A stretch of DNA of 64,000 nt from Gorillibacterium massiliense (GTDB taxonomy: Bacteria > Bacillota > Bacilli > Paenibacillales > NBRC-103111), in contig NZ_CBQR020000102.1 in the NCBI RefSeq assembly GCF_000455485.1, positions 285,562 to 349,561 of the forward strand. The letters run 5' to 3'. This document shows, in pieces, positions 1 to 9,046 of this stretch. The translations under genes were made by a program, and so were the position numbers. The stretch's first letter is position 1; each line of letters starts with the position of its first letter. The notes under the pieces were generated by a model. The model made no database searches, was not told the origin of the DNA, and saw nothing but the letters and a program-made list of their open reading frames with translations.

Positions 1-1059
1 GGTTTAAATTTACGTCAGGAGTCTCATGCAACACGGGCGATCCTCATGGTGTTCGTGTTTCTGTTACTCGCAGCGGCTGGTTTGATGTATGTCAAATGGT
101 GGCCGTACTACCATAAAGCTTTAACCGTGTCGGACACGCATTCAATTGGCAAGTCGATTCTCGGTGAACCGGTCACGCATGCCGGCAGACCGACATGGAA
201 CGGCGCGGTCGATTACGCGGTGTTATATTTCAAATCAGTATGGAAGGCGGCCGTACTCGGCCTTTTGCTCGGTTCACTCTTACAGGTGTTGATTCCTGTA
301 CGCTGGCTGCATCGCCTGTTCGGTAAATCGAATTTCGCGAGCGTGCTTTGCGGCGGTATTGTTTCGCTTCCGGGTATGATGTGTACCTGCTGTGCAGCCC
401 CGATCGCCGTGGGATTACGACGCAAAAATGTGTCGGCTGGCTCGGCGCTTGCGTTCTGGATCGGTAACCCGCTGCTTAATCCAGCGACTCTCGTGTTTAT
501 GGCGTTCGTGCTGTCCTGGAAGTTCACCGTACTGCGCATCGTATTAGGAATTTTACTGACGTTCGGCGTCGGATATATCGCCAACCGGATGATGAGGGGC
601 CAAGAAACGGAAATGATGCCCGACATGTTGGTATCCGACGCAGCAGCGATGGAATCGACGTCGGCCTCCTTCTGGAGCCGTTGGATGAAAAGCCTCGGCA
701 AGATGCTGCTGCAGGTCGTACCGGCATATTTTATCGCCGTGCTCGTGCTAGGTGCGATGAAAGTTTGGCTGTTCCCATTGTCCGCTGGATCCGGAATAAT
801 TATGGTCCTGTTATTTGCGGTGGCCGGAACGCTGTTCGTGATTCCGACGGCGGCGGAAATCCCGATTATCCAGTCGTTCATGGCGATCGGCATCGCTGCC
901 GGTCCCGTATCCGCGCTATTACTGACGCTGCCCGCGATCAGCCTGCCGTCGCTTCTGATGGTGTCGCGTTCATTTCCACGCAAAATTCTGTTGCTCGTGC
1001 TCGCGTCCGTTATCGCAACGGGCGTCGTCAGTGCGATCATCGGCTCCCTCTGGATATAA
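1..1059 (+). CDS. Permease of the ArsP/YraQ (UPF0718) family, 5' end cut by window edge
   Basis: Polytopic membrane protein related to the ArsP_1/YraQ permeases, some of which export methylated arsenicals; the substrate here is unknown. The frame is open to the first base. The first ATG in frame is at 46 but has no ribosome site and would begin inside the first hydrophobic segment, so the true start is probably outside the window. Counting from that ATG, a Cys cluster CTCC lies at residues 113-116 and the family-type motif NPLLNPATL at 141-149. Several hydrophobic segments follow, separated by a basic loop. It lies left of the leftmost att site, so it may belong to the flanking chromosome or to an older cassette. 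A strong hairpin terminator follows directly. Family assignment is fairly sure; transported compound is not. Confidence 0.75.
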   Translation, partial: GLNLRQESHATRAILMVFVFLLLAAAGLMYVKWWPYYHKALTVSDTHSIGKSILGEPVTHAGRPTWNGAVDYAVLYFKSVWKAAVLGLLLGSLLQVLIPVRWLHRLFGKSNFASVLCGGIVSLPGMMCTCCAAPIAVGLRRKNVSAGSALAFWIGNPLLNPATLVFMAFVLSWKFTVLRIVLGILLTFGVGYIANRMMRGQETEMMPDMLVSDAAAMESTSASFWSRWMKSLGKMLLQVVPAYFIAVLVLGAMKVWLFPLSAGSGIIMVLLFAVAGTLFVIPTAAEIPIIQSFMAIGIAAGPVSALLLTLPAISLPSLLMVSRSFPRKILLLVLASVIATGVVSAIIGSLWI

Positions 1060-1068
1060 AGAAAATAA

Positions 1069-1096
1069 GGCCGTCCCTGTTGGGACGGCCCTTTTT
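1069..1096 (+). terminator. Rho-independent terminator after the permease
   Basis: A perfect 9-bp stem (GGCCGTCCC / GGGACGGCC) with a 4-nt loop is followed by a run of T, ten bases after the permease stop codon. It also separates the permease from the convergent gene at 1116-1433. Confidence 0.85.
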
Positions 1097-1115
1097 GCTC
1101 AGAAGACCCTGTCGG

Positions 1116-1433
1116 TTAGGAAGCGGCCTGCTGGGCGATTGTGCTCATGACTTCCGCCGTCACGTCTTTGCCGCCCTTGAAATTCGTGATCAACGAGCCG
1201 ATCGTATGAATCGGCCCCCATGGAATACCCCACCATCCTAGCAAGATGCTCATGAGCGTGAACTTCGCCCCTTGCCCACTTTCCGTGGCTCGAATGAAGT
1301 AAATGGAGGATGGTCGCTTGAAGGTCATGATCGCAATCGAGATACAATAGTAATAGATGACGAATTTCCCGCCTTGTCGTACCTCGTCCACAACTTCGTT
1401 CACGGTCATTCCATCGATTCCGGTGATTTTCAT
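1116..1433 (-). CDS. Small conserved-looking hypothetical membrane protein
   Basis: 105-residue protein I cannot assign to a named family. The N-terminal part (MKITGIDGMTVNEVVDEV) looks soluble. Two hydrophobic stretches follow, around residues 22-36 and 60-80, with several Gly/Trp residues in the second, and the C-terminus is polar. The ATG at 1433 is chosen because an AAGGATG ribosome site lies at the right distance; upstream in-frame ATGs overlap that site. It is convergent with the permease and shares the hairpin at 1069-1096. Function unknown. Confidence 0.55.
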   Translation of the reverse strand: MKITGIDGMTVNEVVDEVRQGGKFVIYYYCISIAIMTFKRPSSIYFIRATESGQGAKFTLMSILLGWWGIPWGPIHTIGSLITNFKGGKDVTAEVMSTIAQQAAS

Positions 1434-1579
1434 AAGAACCATCCTTATATACAAATTAGTTAAATTATACCACATGATCGAAAGTTTAATAGTAAAAATA
1501 TGGATTTATTCACGGGGGGGTTATTTTCTCTCTTAGTCAGTGATATTATGAATAAAATCAACAAGAAGGACATGATGAC

Positions 1580-2113
1580 ATGCTAACTAATAATCCCGAA
1601 TACTGGATTTCTAAACTTGGCTTAATCGCTCATCCCGAGGGTGGGTATTATAGAAGGACTTATCAACACGAGGAAAAGATATCCGATCAGGAATTATCCG
1701 TTCAATTCGATGGTCAACGTTTGCTTTACACCAGTATCTATTTTCTATTGCGATCACAGGATATATCGCACTTTCATCGATTAAAATCGGATGAACTATG
1801 GTACTTTCATGCAGGGAGTCCTTTAACGATCCATGTCATACACGAAGACGGTACGTATGAGGAAGCAAAACTAGGAAGTAATTTAGAAAACAACGAAACT
1901 CTGCAATTTTTAGTTCCGAAGAATTCCATTTTCGGCTCTTCGGTCATGGAACAAGGTACATTCTCACTTGTTGGATGCATGGTATCACCCGGATTTGATT
2001 TTCAAGATTTTGAACTCTTTACACAAAAAGATTTACTAGCACTATACCCTGAACATTATGAAGTAATACAAAAAATAGCCTATGAACAGATTCCTGTTGA
2101 ATTAACTGTATAG
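1580..2113 (+). CDS. Cupin_5 (DUF985) family protein
   Basis: 177-residue single-domain beta-barrel protein of the DUF985/cupin_5 family. The start of the domain (residues 14-27, with HPEGGYYRRTY) and the metal-site-like block with His64, His66 and Glu72 (HFHRLKSDELW) are typical. Family members are about 140-180 residues long, so it looks complete. A ribosome site (AGAAGGAC) precedes the ATG. No partner gene is adjacent, and the biochemical role of the family is poorly known. A weak hairpin and the leftmost att site follow it. Confidence 0.8.
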   Translation: MLTNNPEYWISKLGLIAHPEGGYYRRTYQHEEKISDQELSVQFDGQRLLYTSIYFLLRSQDISHFHRLKSDELWYFHAGSPLTIHVIHEDGTYEEAKLGSNLENNETLQFLVPKNSIFGSSVMEQGTFSLVGCMVSPGFDFQDFELFTQKDLLALYPEHYEVIQKIAYEQIPVELTV

Positions 2114-2126
2114 CAGAACATCCATT

Positions 2127-2153
2127 ACCGGGTGGGTATAATGCCTACCCGGT
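2127..2153 (+). terminator. Probable terminator after the cupin gene
   Basis: Inverted repeat ACCGGGT / ACCCGGT, extendable by GGG/CCT, with a short loop and a T-rich tail, 14 bases after the cupin stop. Confidence 0.6.
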
Positions 2154-2200
2154 TCCTTTCCGTTTTACTCCACTTAGTGAAAATCCATTTCGTACTCTAG

Positions 2201-2326
2201 TTAAGAATGTTGCCGTTATTTATGATACGGTTCTCCGTGTTGTCTGTAAGCTCAATCGGGGTGCGAAGTATCCGCTCATTGTGCGCTCCTGGTGCAATAA
2301 TTTGAACGAACTGGCGACATTCTTAA
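2201..2326. repeat. Long inverted repeat flanking att1
   Basis: TTAAGAATGTTGCC at 2201-2214 is mirrored by GGCGACATTCTTAA at 2313-2326 with one mismatch. The ~98-bp interval contains att1. It may reflect an inverted duplication of DNA next to the site or simply a large hairpin. The remaining gene-free DNA to 2584 contains one more hairpin (2380-2407) and no reading frame I can support. Confidence 0.5.
2216..2239 (-). other. att1: rlmH-derived attachment site
   Basis: Leftmost copy found. The minus strand reads HGEPYHK and a stop in the RlmH frame (GAA CCG TAT CAT AAA TAA). Its right flank GTGTTGTCTGTAA is shared with att2, defining a second class of cassette left ends. Confidence 0.85.
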
Positions 2327-2379
2327 GTATCAGGTTTTGTAAATCATGACCGGTTTCGTCGATCGTTTTCTTTCAAGAA

Positions 2380-2407
2380 AACCTCCAAACCCAAGGGTTT
2401 AGAGGTT
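2380..2407. terminator. Hairpin in the gap after att1
   Basis: AACCTC and AAACCC pair with GGGTTT and GAGGTT around a two-base loop. It could terminate the minus-strand operon that ends at 2585, although it lies ~180 bases downstream. Confidence 0.4.
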
Positions 2408-2584
2408 CAAGTTCAATCTATTCTCATAAGCCCGTACTTACCGCTCGCACCTGATATCAATTCTTTTTTCCAGCCTTCAAAGATTTTCTGGAAAATCCGA
2501 CTTTTATTTTTATTTGATTTTCTCAACATCCTTTTTTGTTGTTGAAGGTATTCCAAAGTTACTTTTGAGATACCCCCTTTGCAC

Positions 2585-3373
2585 TCAAAAAAATTGACTT
2601 AATAAATGCTTAACAATGAGATAAACACCTGAGGCTAGCCCCATTATCACGATAATACTCACTAGCAACAGTGAATACTTCACCATCGGGGACATGTAAT
2701 AAGGTGCTGCCTTTATCCAGTAATTGAATAGTTTAACTGGATTATAGTTTGATTTTCCATGCTTCCTCTGGTGATGCTCTGTTAAAGTATTTGCCATATT
2801 TGCTTTATTTTTTAACAGGAGCCCTTGAATAACAGGTTTTGGCGATTGATCTTGAATAATCATCGTCACAATAGCTCTTCTCATGATTACGAAGTTACTG
2901 AATGAAATCCTCTGCTTCGTGCTCATGAACACAAGAAAATGATTCAGACGAGATGCAAGTTGTCTAAAGCAGGATTGGTTATAGCTTATCCTTTGACCCA
3001 TGACAACATCGTAACCCTCGTTAATCTTAATAATCAGCTTTATAACCTCACTGGGCGGATTTTGCATGTCATCATCCATTAGAACAACAAGATCACCCCT
3101 GCAATGTCTAAGCCCTGTCATTATTGCAAGCTGTTGGCCGCTATTCGTCTCGTGATGAATAACAATAACATTCGCATATTGGTCCCCTAGGTTCTCGCAT
3201 ACTTGACGACTATCATCCTTGCTGTCATCGTTAACAAGAATGATCTCTAATGAATATAAATCATTGTATAAGTGAAGAAGTGATGTTACCACGGTCCCAA
3301 TGCTGTCCTGTGAGTTATACACGGGAATCACTATAGATAAATCAATATGTTCCACTCTTAGTCCCTTTCTCAC
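2585..3373 (-). CDS. GT2-family glycosyltransferase (dolichol-phosphate mannosyltransferase-like)
   Basis: 262-residue family-2 glycosyltransferase, expected to move a sugar from a nucleotide donor to a polyprenyl phosphate at the inner membrane face. It has the GT-A start (IVIPVYN, 14-20), NDDS at 48-51, the DDD metal motif at 100-102 and a conserved basic stretch near 205 (KHGKSNYN). One hydrophobic segment at ~235-257 anchors the C-terminus; related enzymes often have two. It is last in a four-gene operon, three bases after the GNAT gene. With the aminotransferase and GT-C gene upstream, a role in making or transferring a lipid-linked aminosugar is likely. Confidence 0.85.
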   Translation of the reverse strand: MRKGLRVEHIDLSIVIPVYNSQDSIGTVVTSLLHLYNDLYSLEIILVNDDSKDDSRQVCENLGDQYANVIVIHHETNSGQQLAIMTGLRHCRGDLVVLMDDDMQNPPSEVIKLIIKINEGYDVVMGQRISYNQSCFRQLASRLNHFLVFMSTKQRISFSNFVIMRRAIVTMIIQDQSPKPVIQGLLLKNKANMANTLTEHHQRKHGKSNYNPVKLFNYWIKAAPYYMSPMVKYSLLLVSIIVIMGLASGVYLIVKHLLSQFF

Positions 3374-3376
3374 ATG

Positions 3377-4114
3377 TCACCGTGTCACTTTTCTTAAGAT
3401 GTAGTTGATCTCTTTCATCTCAAAACCGACAAATTGATAAGCTCTTAATGCTTCAAGGTTGTTCGATGAGACGATTAAAATCATTTTAGTATATCCTGCA
3501 TCAGCCAACCAGGTGAGGACTTCCTTCGCGAAGCGTATTCCAAAAGCTCTTCTTCTATAATTATTATATAGGCTGGCTAGTACCGCATGGATGGTTTTAT
3601 CTTTTCCTTTAAGAAAAAAATAGAAGCCGATCTTATTTGACTTTAATGTCGCCTCTACGATTAAGGCATTCCCGCTGAGAAACCCATCCCTGATCCAATT
3701 CACATAACGTTTGTGCGCTAAGCTAGCACCTAATATTGGATCAAGCGACACTCTATCGGTAACAAAAAGATTGTCATCAATATTGGACAGCAGTTCTTCT
3801 AACCGTTCTATGGTATCTATAGTTTGAAATTGAATGGGCTCCGAATTTGCTTTTGTGAATCGGGATGGTTCTGTTAGCTTCGTTAGATTTATAGTCATTT
3901 CCATTTGCGTCTCCATAAATCTAAACCCAGCTTCCTCAAGACCATGTACGAGATCTATTCTCCGCTTAGGCACTTTAGCCACGATATATTCGTAGTTTTC
4001 ATAATCATCCTCAAGAGCAACCAAACAATCGGTTGAATCTTCTGCATCTATTTCGATTTCCAGTACCTTTTTATTAAAATTCCGCTTTTCCCAATATGCA
4101 TCTATCTTTTTCAC
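3377..4114 (-). CDS. GNAT N-acetyltransferase, possibly WecD-like
   Basis: 245-residue protein with a C-terminal GNAT fold (about 150-242): NNYRRRAFGIRFAKEVL looks like the acetyl-CoA-binding motif A region and NNLEALRAYQFVGFE is motif B. The N-terminal ~100 residues are less recognisable. Its start overlaps the stop of the wecE-like gene by four bases, so the two are probably translationally coupled. By analogy with enterobacterial wecE-wecD it may acetylate the amino group of the 4-amino-deoxysugar made by the upstream enzyme. Family is clear, substrate is inferred from context. Confidence 0.75.
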   Translation of the reverse strand: MKKIDAYWEKRNFNKKVLEIEIDAEDSTDCLVALEDDYENYEYIVAKVPKRRIDLVHGLEEAGFRFMETQMEMTINLTKLTEPSRFTKANSEPIQFQTIDTIERLEELLSNIDDNLFVTDRVSLDPILGASLAHKRYVNWIRDGFLSGNALIVEATLKSNKIGFYFFLKGKDKTIHAVLASLYNNYRRRAFGIRFAKEVLTWLADAGYTKMILIVSSNNLEALRAYQFVGFEMKEINYILRKVTR

Positions 4115-5298
4115 CTCTTACATGACTCCCTTTCTTCCCATTGTGCTCCTTCACCCGCAAAATACTGTTTAATCAATCTCACCGTAGTATGAATATCTTC
4201 TTGTTGTAAGCCGAAATACATAGGGAGTCTGATGATTTTCTCACTTTCGCTTGTTGTGTGGATATCCTCTCCATGAAAGAATCCGTACCTTTTCCCCATG
4301 TCGGAACTATGCAAGGGAGCGTAGTGCACAGCAGTCATTACCCCATTATGCTTTAAATAAGTCATTAATCCGTTTCGTACGGTTTGATTTTTAACTTTGA
4401 TATAAAAGATATGTCCGTTATGTTTTGCGTCCTTAGGGATAACTGGCAGCGTCAGTTTGTCGTCAAGCATTAACTCTTCAAATGCATCATAGTAGGTTTG
4501 CCAACTTGTTAATCGATCAGTATTAATAGGTTCTGCCAATAACAATTGAGGATACAAATATGCAGCATTCAATTCGCTTAATAAATAAGAAGATCCGATG
4601 TCGAGCCAAGTATATTTATCGATTAAACCATGCAAATACTTTGTACGATTAGTTCCTTTTTCCCTGATAATCTCTGCTCTTTCTATAAATCTTTTGTCAT
4701 TGATAATCAACGCTCCGCCTTCACCACAATGATAATTTTTCGATTCATGAAAACTGAAACACCCTAAATGACCGATCGTGCCCAAATACTTGTCCTGATA
4801 CTTGCTCATTAATCCATGGGCTGCATCTTCGATAACAACCAGATTATATCGATGAGCAAGTCTCATAATCATATCCATTTCACAGGAGACACCCGCATAG
4901 TGTACGGGAACAATCGCCCTCGTTTTATGTGTAATGGCTCTTTCTATTAGCATCTCATTTATATTCATCGTATCTGGTTGAATATCTACGAATACCAGTT
5001 TAGCGCCACGAAGGAGAAAGGCATTCGCTGTAGAGACAAACGTAAACGATGGAATAATAATTTCGTCACCTTCAACAATATCGAGTAAGATGGCAGCCAT
5101 CTCTAGCGCATGTGTGCAAGATGTGGTTAAAAGTGCCCTGCCACAAGCTAATGTATCTTCAAACCAACTACTGCATTGCTCAGTCAAAGGGCCATCTCCT
5201 GCCATTTTCCCGTTTTCTATCACTCTACGAATATATAATTCTTCATTCCCTGTAATTAGGGGTTTATTAAAAGGAATCATCCACCGATCTCCGTTCAT
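4111..5298 (-). CDS. wecE: dTDP-4-keto-6-deoxyhexose aminotransferase (WecE/RffA-like)
   Basis: PLP-dependent DegT/DnrJ/EryC1/StrS-family sugar aminotransferase. The sequence follows enterobacterial WecE closely: MIPFNKP at 7-13, CTHALEMAA at 61-69, PSFTFVSTANAF at 83-94, VIEDAAHG at 155-162 and the PLP lysine K187 in FHESKNYHCGEGGA. WecE makes dTDP-4-amino-4,6-dideoxygalactose. The start at 5298 overlaps the upstream stop as ATGA; an internal ATG at residue 7 is the alternative. Length (395) matches the family. No dTDP-glucose synthesis genes are in the window, so the donor sugar must come from elsewhere in the genome. This is unusual cargo for a mobile array. Confidence 0.88.
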   Translation of the reverse strand: MNGDRWMIPFNKPLITGNEELYIRRVIENGKMAGDGPLTEQCSSWFEDTLACGRALLTTSCTHALEMAAILLDIVEGDEIIIPSFTFVSTANAFLLRGAKLVFVDIQPDTMNINEMLIERAITHKTRAIVPVHYAGVSCEMDMIMRLAHRYNLVVIEDAAHGLMSKYQDKYLGTIGHLGCFSFHESKNYHCGEGGALIINDKRFIERAEIIREKGTNRTKYLHGLIDKYTWLDIGSSYLLSELNAAYLYPQLLLAEPINTDRLTSWQTYYDAFEELMLDDKLTLPVIPKDAKHNGHIFYIKVKNQTVRNGLMTYLKHNGVMTAVHYAPLHSSDMGKRYGFFHGEDIHTTSESEKIIRLPMYFGLQQEDIHTTVRLIKQYFAGEGAQWEERESCKR

Positions 5299-6836
5299 CT
5301 CGTCGACGTATCTACAAAGCGCAGTGCTGTATAATTCGGGGGCATCGATTCTACAGCTATTGCCTTATAATTGTTATTTAAGTATTCCCACAGGATCGGG
5401 TGCGTATTTCGAAAACGCAGATCATCTCTTCCATCCAAGGCAATATCTCCGAGAATAACCAAAGCCACGTTATTTTGTTTTAATTCTTGAATCTGTTTGC
5501 GTTGCCGATCTTCAGTTTCAGGGAACAGCAAATAAATATCCCACAATGGTGCCTTCAGATTCAATATGGGGTACAACGCAGGTGTATGAGGAGCAATAAA
5601 GAGATTTTCCCCCTGGTTGAGGTATAAATTCTTAGTATCTTGCACGGTACGAATAAAGTTAGCGGTAGATGCATCTATCCATAAATCATTACTCGTTAGA
5701 GTGAACTTCACAAACGTATTCGGAGGTGCCTGCATGAGTTGGTACAACGGTTGAGCCCTTCCTACGGATAAGAAGGAGACGATCAACATGGCGGCTAAAA
5801 AAACGACGGATTTAGCCCTGCTTCGTTTAAAATAGTCCAAAGCCCAAAAACAAGCTCCCAGCAGCAACGGGAAAATTCCTTGAGCTAAGTGACCTAAATC
5901 TGCACGCGAAAAAGCAACATGTATATAGGGGATGCCTACAAATACTGAGGCGGCAAGATATAAGTTTGTTTTTTTTGAAATAAAGTTGTGGATCGCCCAC
6001 CCTGCAGGAAATAGGAGTACGAGAAGAAACAAGCAGCCGACAATGAGCTTGCTGACGATGTCCATAACAGGAAGGTTGGTAAAGTCTACACTCCATGGCC
6101 AAGGAATTGGAAGGGGAAGATTGGTATTCCCTAATCGGAACAGCCAGATGATTGTATCAATATAGTTCTTGAAAGATCCGGGGATAAAAATAAACATAAG
6201 AAGCCTAGGAGAATACCCAATGAAGATGCCGATTCCCATATAACTAATTTTCTTCAAAAAGTTCGTCCTATCTATGCTGAAGAAGATGTATAAAGAGGCA
6301 ATAGCAAACGAGGTAAGTACATACAGTCCATGATTACTACCAAAGAAAGCGGCAAGACCTATAATAATTCCACTAAATAAATATCGCACAAGCTTAGGTT
6401 TCTCCAACAAGAGAATAACCATATATACCGCAATCATACTGATGCTGATGTCGAACATTTTATGCCTAGGGTATACCCATAGCATTAAGAGAACCCCTAT
6501 GGCCAATAAGTAGCCCCATGATTTAGTCACACGCCTTATAGCAAGCAAGGCACACGTCAGTCCTATCAGTTGAAATAATAGCACTGCAATTCTAAGCGTA
6601 ATTATGCTGGTGCTACCGAGTATTTTAAACCAAAAGGCAACCCAATAATATCTGCCAGGATCATAGGATTGAAAATCCATTAATGGAACTTCTCCATTAG
6701 ATGTTTGAATGGCACCATACCAGAGATAGCCTTCATCCGCTAAGTTAATACCAATATGGCCCTGTATAATAAACGTGATGCCTATTAAGATAAATGACAA
6801 CCCACAAACATAGATCCAATCTGGATTTTTTTTCAT
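5295..6836 (-). CDS. Polytopic GT-C-type membrane protein, probable glycosyltransferase
   Basis: 513-residue protein with roughly ten hydrophobic segments and an acidic motif in the first periplasmic loop (NLADEGYLWYG, ~31-41), as in GT-C enzymes that use polyprenyl-phosphate sugars. A soluble C-terminal domain begins near residue 390. It is first in the operon and overlaps the aminotransferase gene by four bases. With the GT2 enzyme at the operon end it could be the membrane transferase that uses the lipid-linked sugar. Specific function is inferred; only the membrane topology and motif are visible. Confidence 0.7.
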   Translation of the reverse strand: MKKNPDWIYVCGLSFILIGITFIIQGHIGINLADEGYLWYGAIQTSNGEVPLMDFQSYDPGRYYWVAFWFKILGSTSIITLRIAVLLFQLIGLTCALLAIRRVTKSWGYLLAIGVLLMLWVYPRHKMFDISISMIAVYMVILLLEKPKLVRYLFSGIIIGLAAFFGSNHGLYVLTSFAIASLYIFFSIDRTNFLKKISYMGIGIFIGYSPRLLMFIFIPGSFKNYIDTIIWLFRLGNTNLPLPIPWPWSVDFTNLPVMDIVSKLIVGCLFLLVLLFPAGWAIHNFISKKTNLYLAASVFVGIPYIHVAFSRADLGHLAQGIFPLLLGACFWALDYFKRSRAKSVVFLAAMLIVSFLSVGRAQPLYQLMQAPPNTFVKFTLTSNDLWIDASTANFIRTVQDTKNLYLNQGENLFIAPHTPALYPILNLKAPLWDIYLLFPETEDRQRKQIQELKQNNVALVILGDIALDGRDDLRFRNTHPILWEYLNNNYKAIAVESMPPNYTALRFVDTSTR

Positions 6837-7072
6837 AGCAGCACATCCACTTTGTTAATGTGTACAACATACCGTGATTAATTAATAAATAATGTAATAG
6901 CCCTTCCTTGATGAATAGTGCCCGGTGTCATGAAAGGTGTCATGTGACAAATTATCGCTTAACGGTTTACCCTGACGTTCGAAAGTACGGCTCTGAAAAT
7001 GTGAAACGGGCTCCACATCTTTGGTAGAATGGAGTTTGTATTTACAACACCCAAAGAGGGGAGTACCATTTA

Positions 7073-7236
7073 TGTGAAGTCTATCACACCACTCGCAAAA
7101 TCAAGACCGTCTCCTTTTGTACGGCGAAGTGAATCTGGCACCTCCATAATCCTTACATCCCAGAATCCCGCTGCCTCAGCTCCTTGCCTTGATCTTATGG
7201 GCTTTCGAAAATTAAGTTTAACATTGGGGGATATTG
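7073..7236 (-). pseudogene. Decayed C-terminal gene remnant
   Basis: The minus strand holds an open stretch without a usable start. It reads about 50 residues, including PNVKLNFRKP, GAEAAGFWDVRI and VPDSLRRTKGDGLDF, and ends at a stop near 7073. Its amino-acid texture looks protein-like but I cannot name the family. The rest of 6837-7236 holds no gene. A sequence at about 6953-6980 (AACGGTTTACC) weakly resembles an att core with a deletion. Confidence 0.3.
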
Positions 7237-8835
7237 ATGACAATTAATTATTTGGAAAGAAACCTTATTCAAAGGGTCTGCATAGGAGATATGCTCACAA
7301 GAACTACCCAACGTTTCCCTAATAAAATTGCCCTCGTTGATAGAAATGTCACATTAACATATAAGGAGTTTAATAAAAAAGTAAATCAGGTTGCTCATGC
7401 CCTTCTTCAAAGGGGTTATCAAAAGGGTGATGTTGTAGCAGCCATGTGTGAAAACACAATTGAATTCGTCATCACTTATTTTGCATGTGCGAAGTCCGGT
7501 TTAGTCGTCATGCCTCTGAATATAAAGCTAGAGCTCGATAACCTTGCATATCAGTTAAACCAATCTGAAACCAAAGTTCTTGTTTTCACACAAAGCTCGA
7601 AGGAAAAGGTGCTGAGTTTAATCGATGAAGTTCCTTCCCTACAAGATCTATTCATGACAGAAGTCGAGGAAGAATTCATGTTGAGTGGAATGAACATTCT
7701 CCCTTTTTCTCAACTGGAGTCCGGAGATGCTTCAGACATTGATGTTATTATTGAGGATCGAGATACACTCCAATTAATGTACACCTCCGGAACTACTTCA
7801 AAACCAAAGGGAGTAGAGACAAGCCACCTTGCAATTTACTTTTCTGCAATGAGCACAGCTTTGCAATATAAATTGGATCATAACGATTCCTCCATTGTTA
7901 TGTTGCCCTTATTCCATGTAGGGGGATTAACCTGTATTCTTCTGCCAAACATTTTGGTAGGTGGGACAAATGTGTTGATAAGGAAATATAATGCATCAAA
8001 AATATTGAGTGCAATGGAAGAATACAGAACGACTTGGACGATGCTTTCTGCCCCGATGTGGCTTGAAATTTCAGACCAACCCGGTCTTTCGGCAAGAGAT
8101 TTTTCTTCCATGAGATTATGTGTATGCGCTATTGCGACTTTACCGCTTGCAAGACATCAACAGGTCAAAAGTATATTTAATAATGCTACTATTATACTGA
8201 TATCGGGGCAAACGGAATTCACACCACCGAATACAGCACAGCGTCCCGAACATGCGAGTTCAAAAAGCAGTGCATGGGGGGAGCCTGTTGTAGCCCAAAC
8301 CGCTAAAGCAATGGATGATGATGGCAATATATTGCCTCATGGAGAGCTTGGAGAATTAGTTTACCGCGGTCCTCAATCGATGACATGCTATTTCAAAGAT
8401 CCTGAGGCGACTGAAAACGCATTTAAACATGGATGGTTCCATTCTGGCGATAGTGGATTTATTGACGAAGAAAATGTGGTATGGTTTGTTGATCGCAAGA
8501 AAGACATCATTAAAACCGGAGGTGAAAATGTAGCTTCAGTTGAAGTTGAATTAGTTGTTAGAAGCCATGCGAAAGTTGCTGAATGTGCTGTTGTTGGATT
8601 ACCTCATGAACGTTGGAGTGAAGCCATTACTGTATTCGCAAAAATAAAAGAAGGTGAATCCGTTCAGGAAAATGAGCTGATTGATTTTTGTAAAGAACGA
8701 TTAGCCGGTTTTAAAGTGCCTAAAAAAGTTGTCTTTACGAATGAATTCCCAATGACCGCGAGTGGAAAGATTCAAAAGCATGAACTGAGGAATATGTATA
8801 AAGATCTCTATAATATAAAAGAAGTAAATATATAA
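7237..8835 (+). CDS. Acyl-CoA synthetase / AMP-dependent ligase
   Basis: Adenylate-forming enzyme of the long-chain acyl-CoA ligase group, expected to activate a carboxylic acid with ATP and transfer it to CoA. Motifs in order: P-loop YTSGTTSKPKGV (~190), GQTEF (~330), GDSG (~408), the hinge RKKDIIKTGGENV (~428) and the catalytic lysine in SGKIQK near the C-terminus. 532 residues is normal. ATG 7237 is chosen over the TTG just before it because GGGGGA lies five bases upstream. No fatty-acid or polyketide partner gene is next to it. Substrate unknown. Confidence 0.88.
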   Translation: MTINYLERNLIQRVCIGDMLTRTTQRFPNKIALVDRNVTLTYKEFNKKVNQVAHALLQRGYQKGDVVAAMCENTIEFVITYFACAKSGLVVMPLNIKLELDNLAYQLNQSETKVLVFTQSSKEKVLSLIDEVPSLQDLFMTEVEEEFMLSGMNILPFSQLESGDASDIDVIIEDRDTLQLMYTSGTTSKPKGVETSHLAIYFSAMSTALQYKLDHNDSSIVMLPLFHVGGLTCILLPNILVGGTNVLIRKYNASKILSAMEEYRTTWTMLSAPMWLEISDQPGLSARDFSSMRLCVCAIATLPLARHQQVKSIFNNATIILISGQTEFTPPNTAQRPEHASSKSSAWGEPVVAQTAKAMDDDGNILPHGELGELVYRGPQSMTCYFKDPEATENAFKHGWFHSGDSGFIDEENVVWFVDRKKDIIKTGGENVASVEVELVVRSHAKVAECAVVGLPHERWSEAITVFAKIKEGESVQENELIDFCKERLAGFKVPKKVVFTNEFPMTASGKIQKHELRNMYKDLYNIKEVNI

Positions 8836-9010
8836 GTTGAACAAGAATATTCCAGTATCATACAGGTATGTGTAATTCCCAATGCTAAGGAAATCGAGGT
8901 ATCCGCGATCGTTAGCCGAGTAGCGAGGGTATTATCCGGAGCACGCGGTTGGTTAACTGCTCTTTTGTCATCTTCTAATCATCCGAGCACTCCCTTATAT
9001 GGAATAAATA

Positions 9011-9034
9011 AACGCCCTCCAATCGGAGGGCGTT
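9011..9034 (+). terminator. Terminator hairpin after the acyl-CoA ligase region
   Basis: Perfect inverted repeat AACGCCCTCC / GGAGGGCGTT with a 4-nt loop. The 175 bases between the ligase stop and this hairpin contain only an open stretch of unrecognised protein-like sequence (8873-9014, plus strand). Confidence 0.65.
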
Positions 9035-9046
9035 CTTGATAAGTAT

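Noticed and set aside
6953-6985. AACGGTTTACC with partial flanks upstream of the GT-C gene
   Set aside because: Needs a deletion of the central TATGAT to fit; too weak to call.
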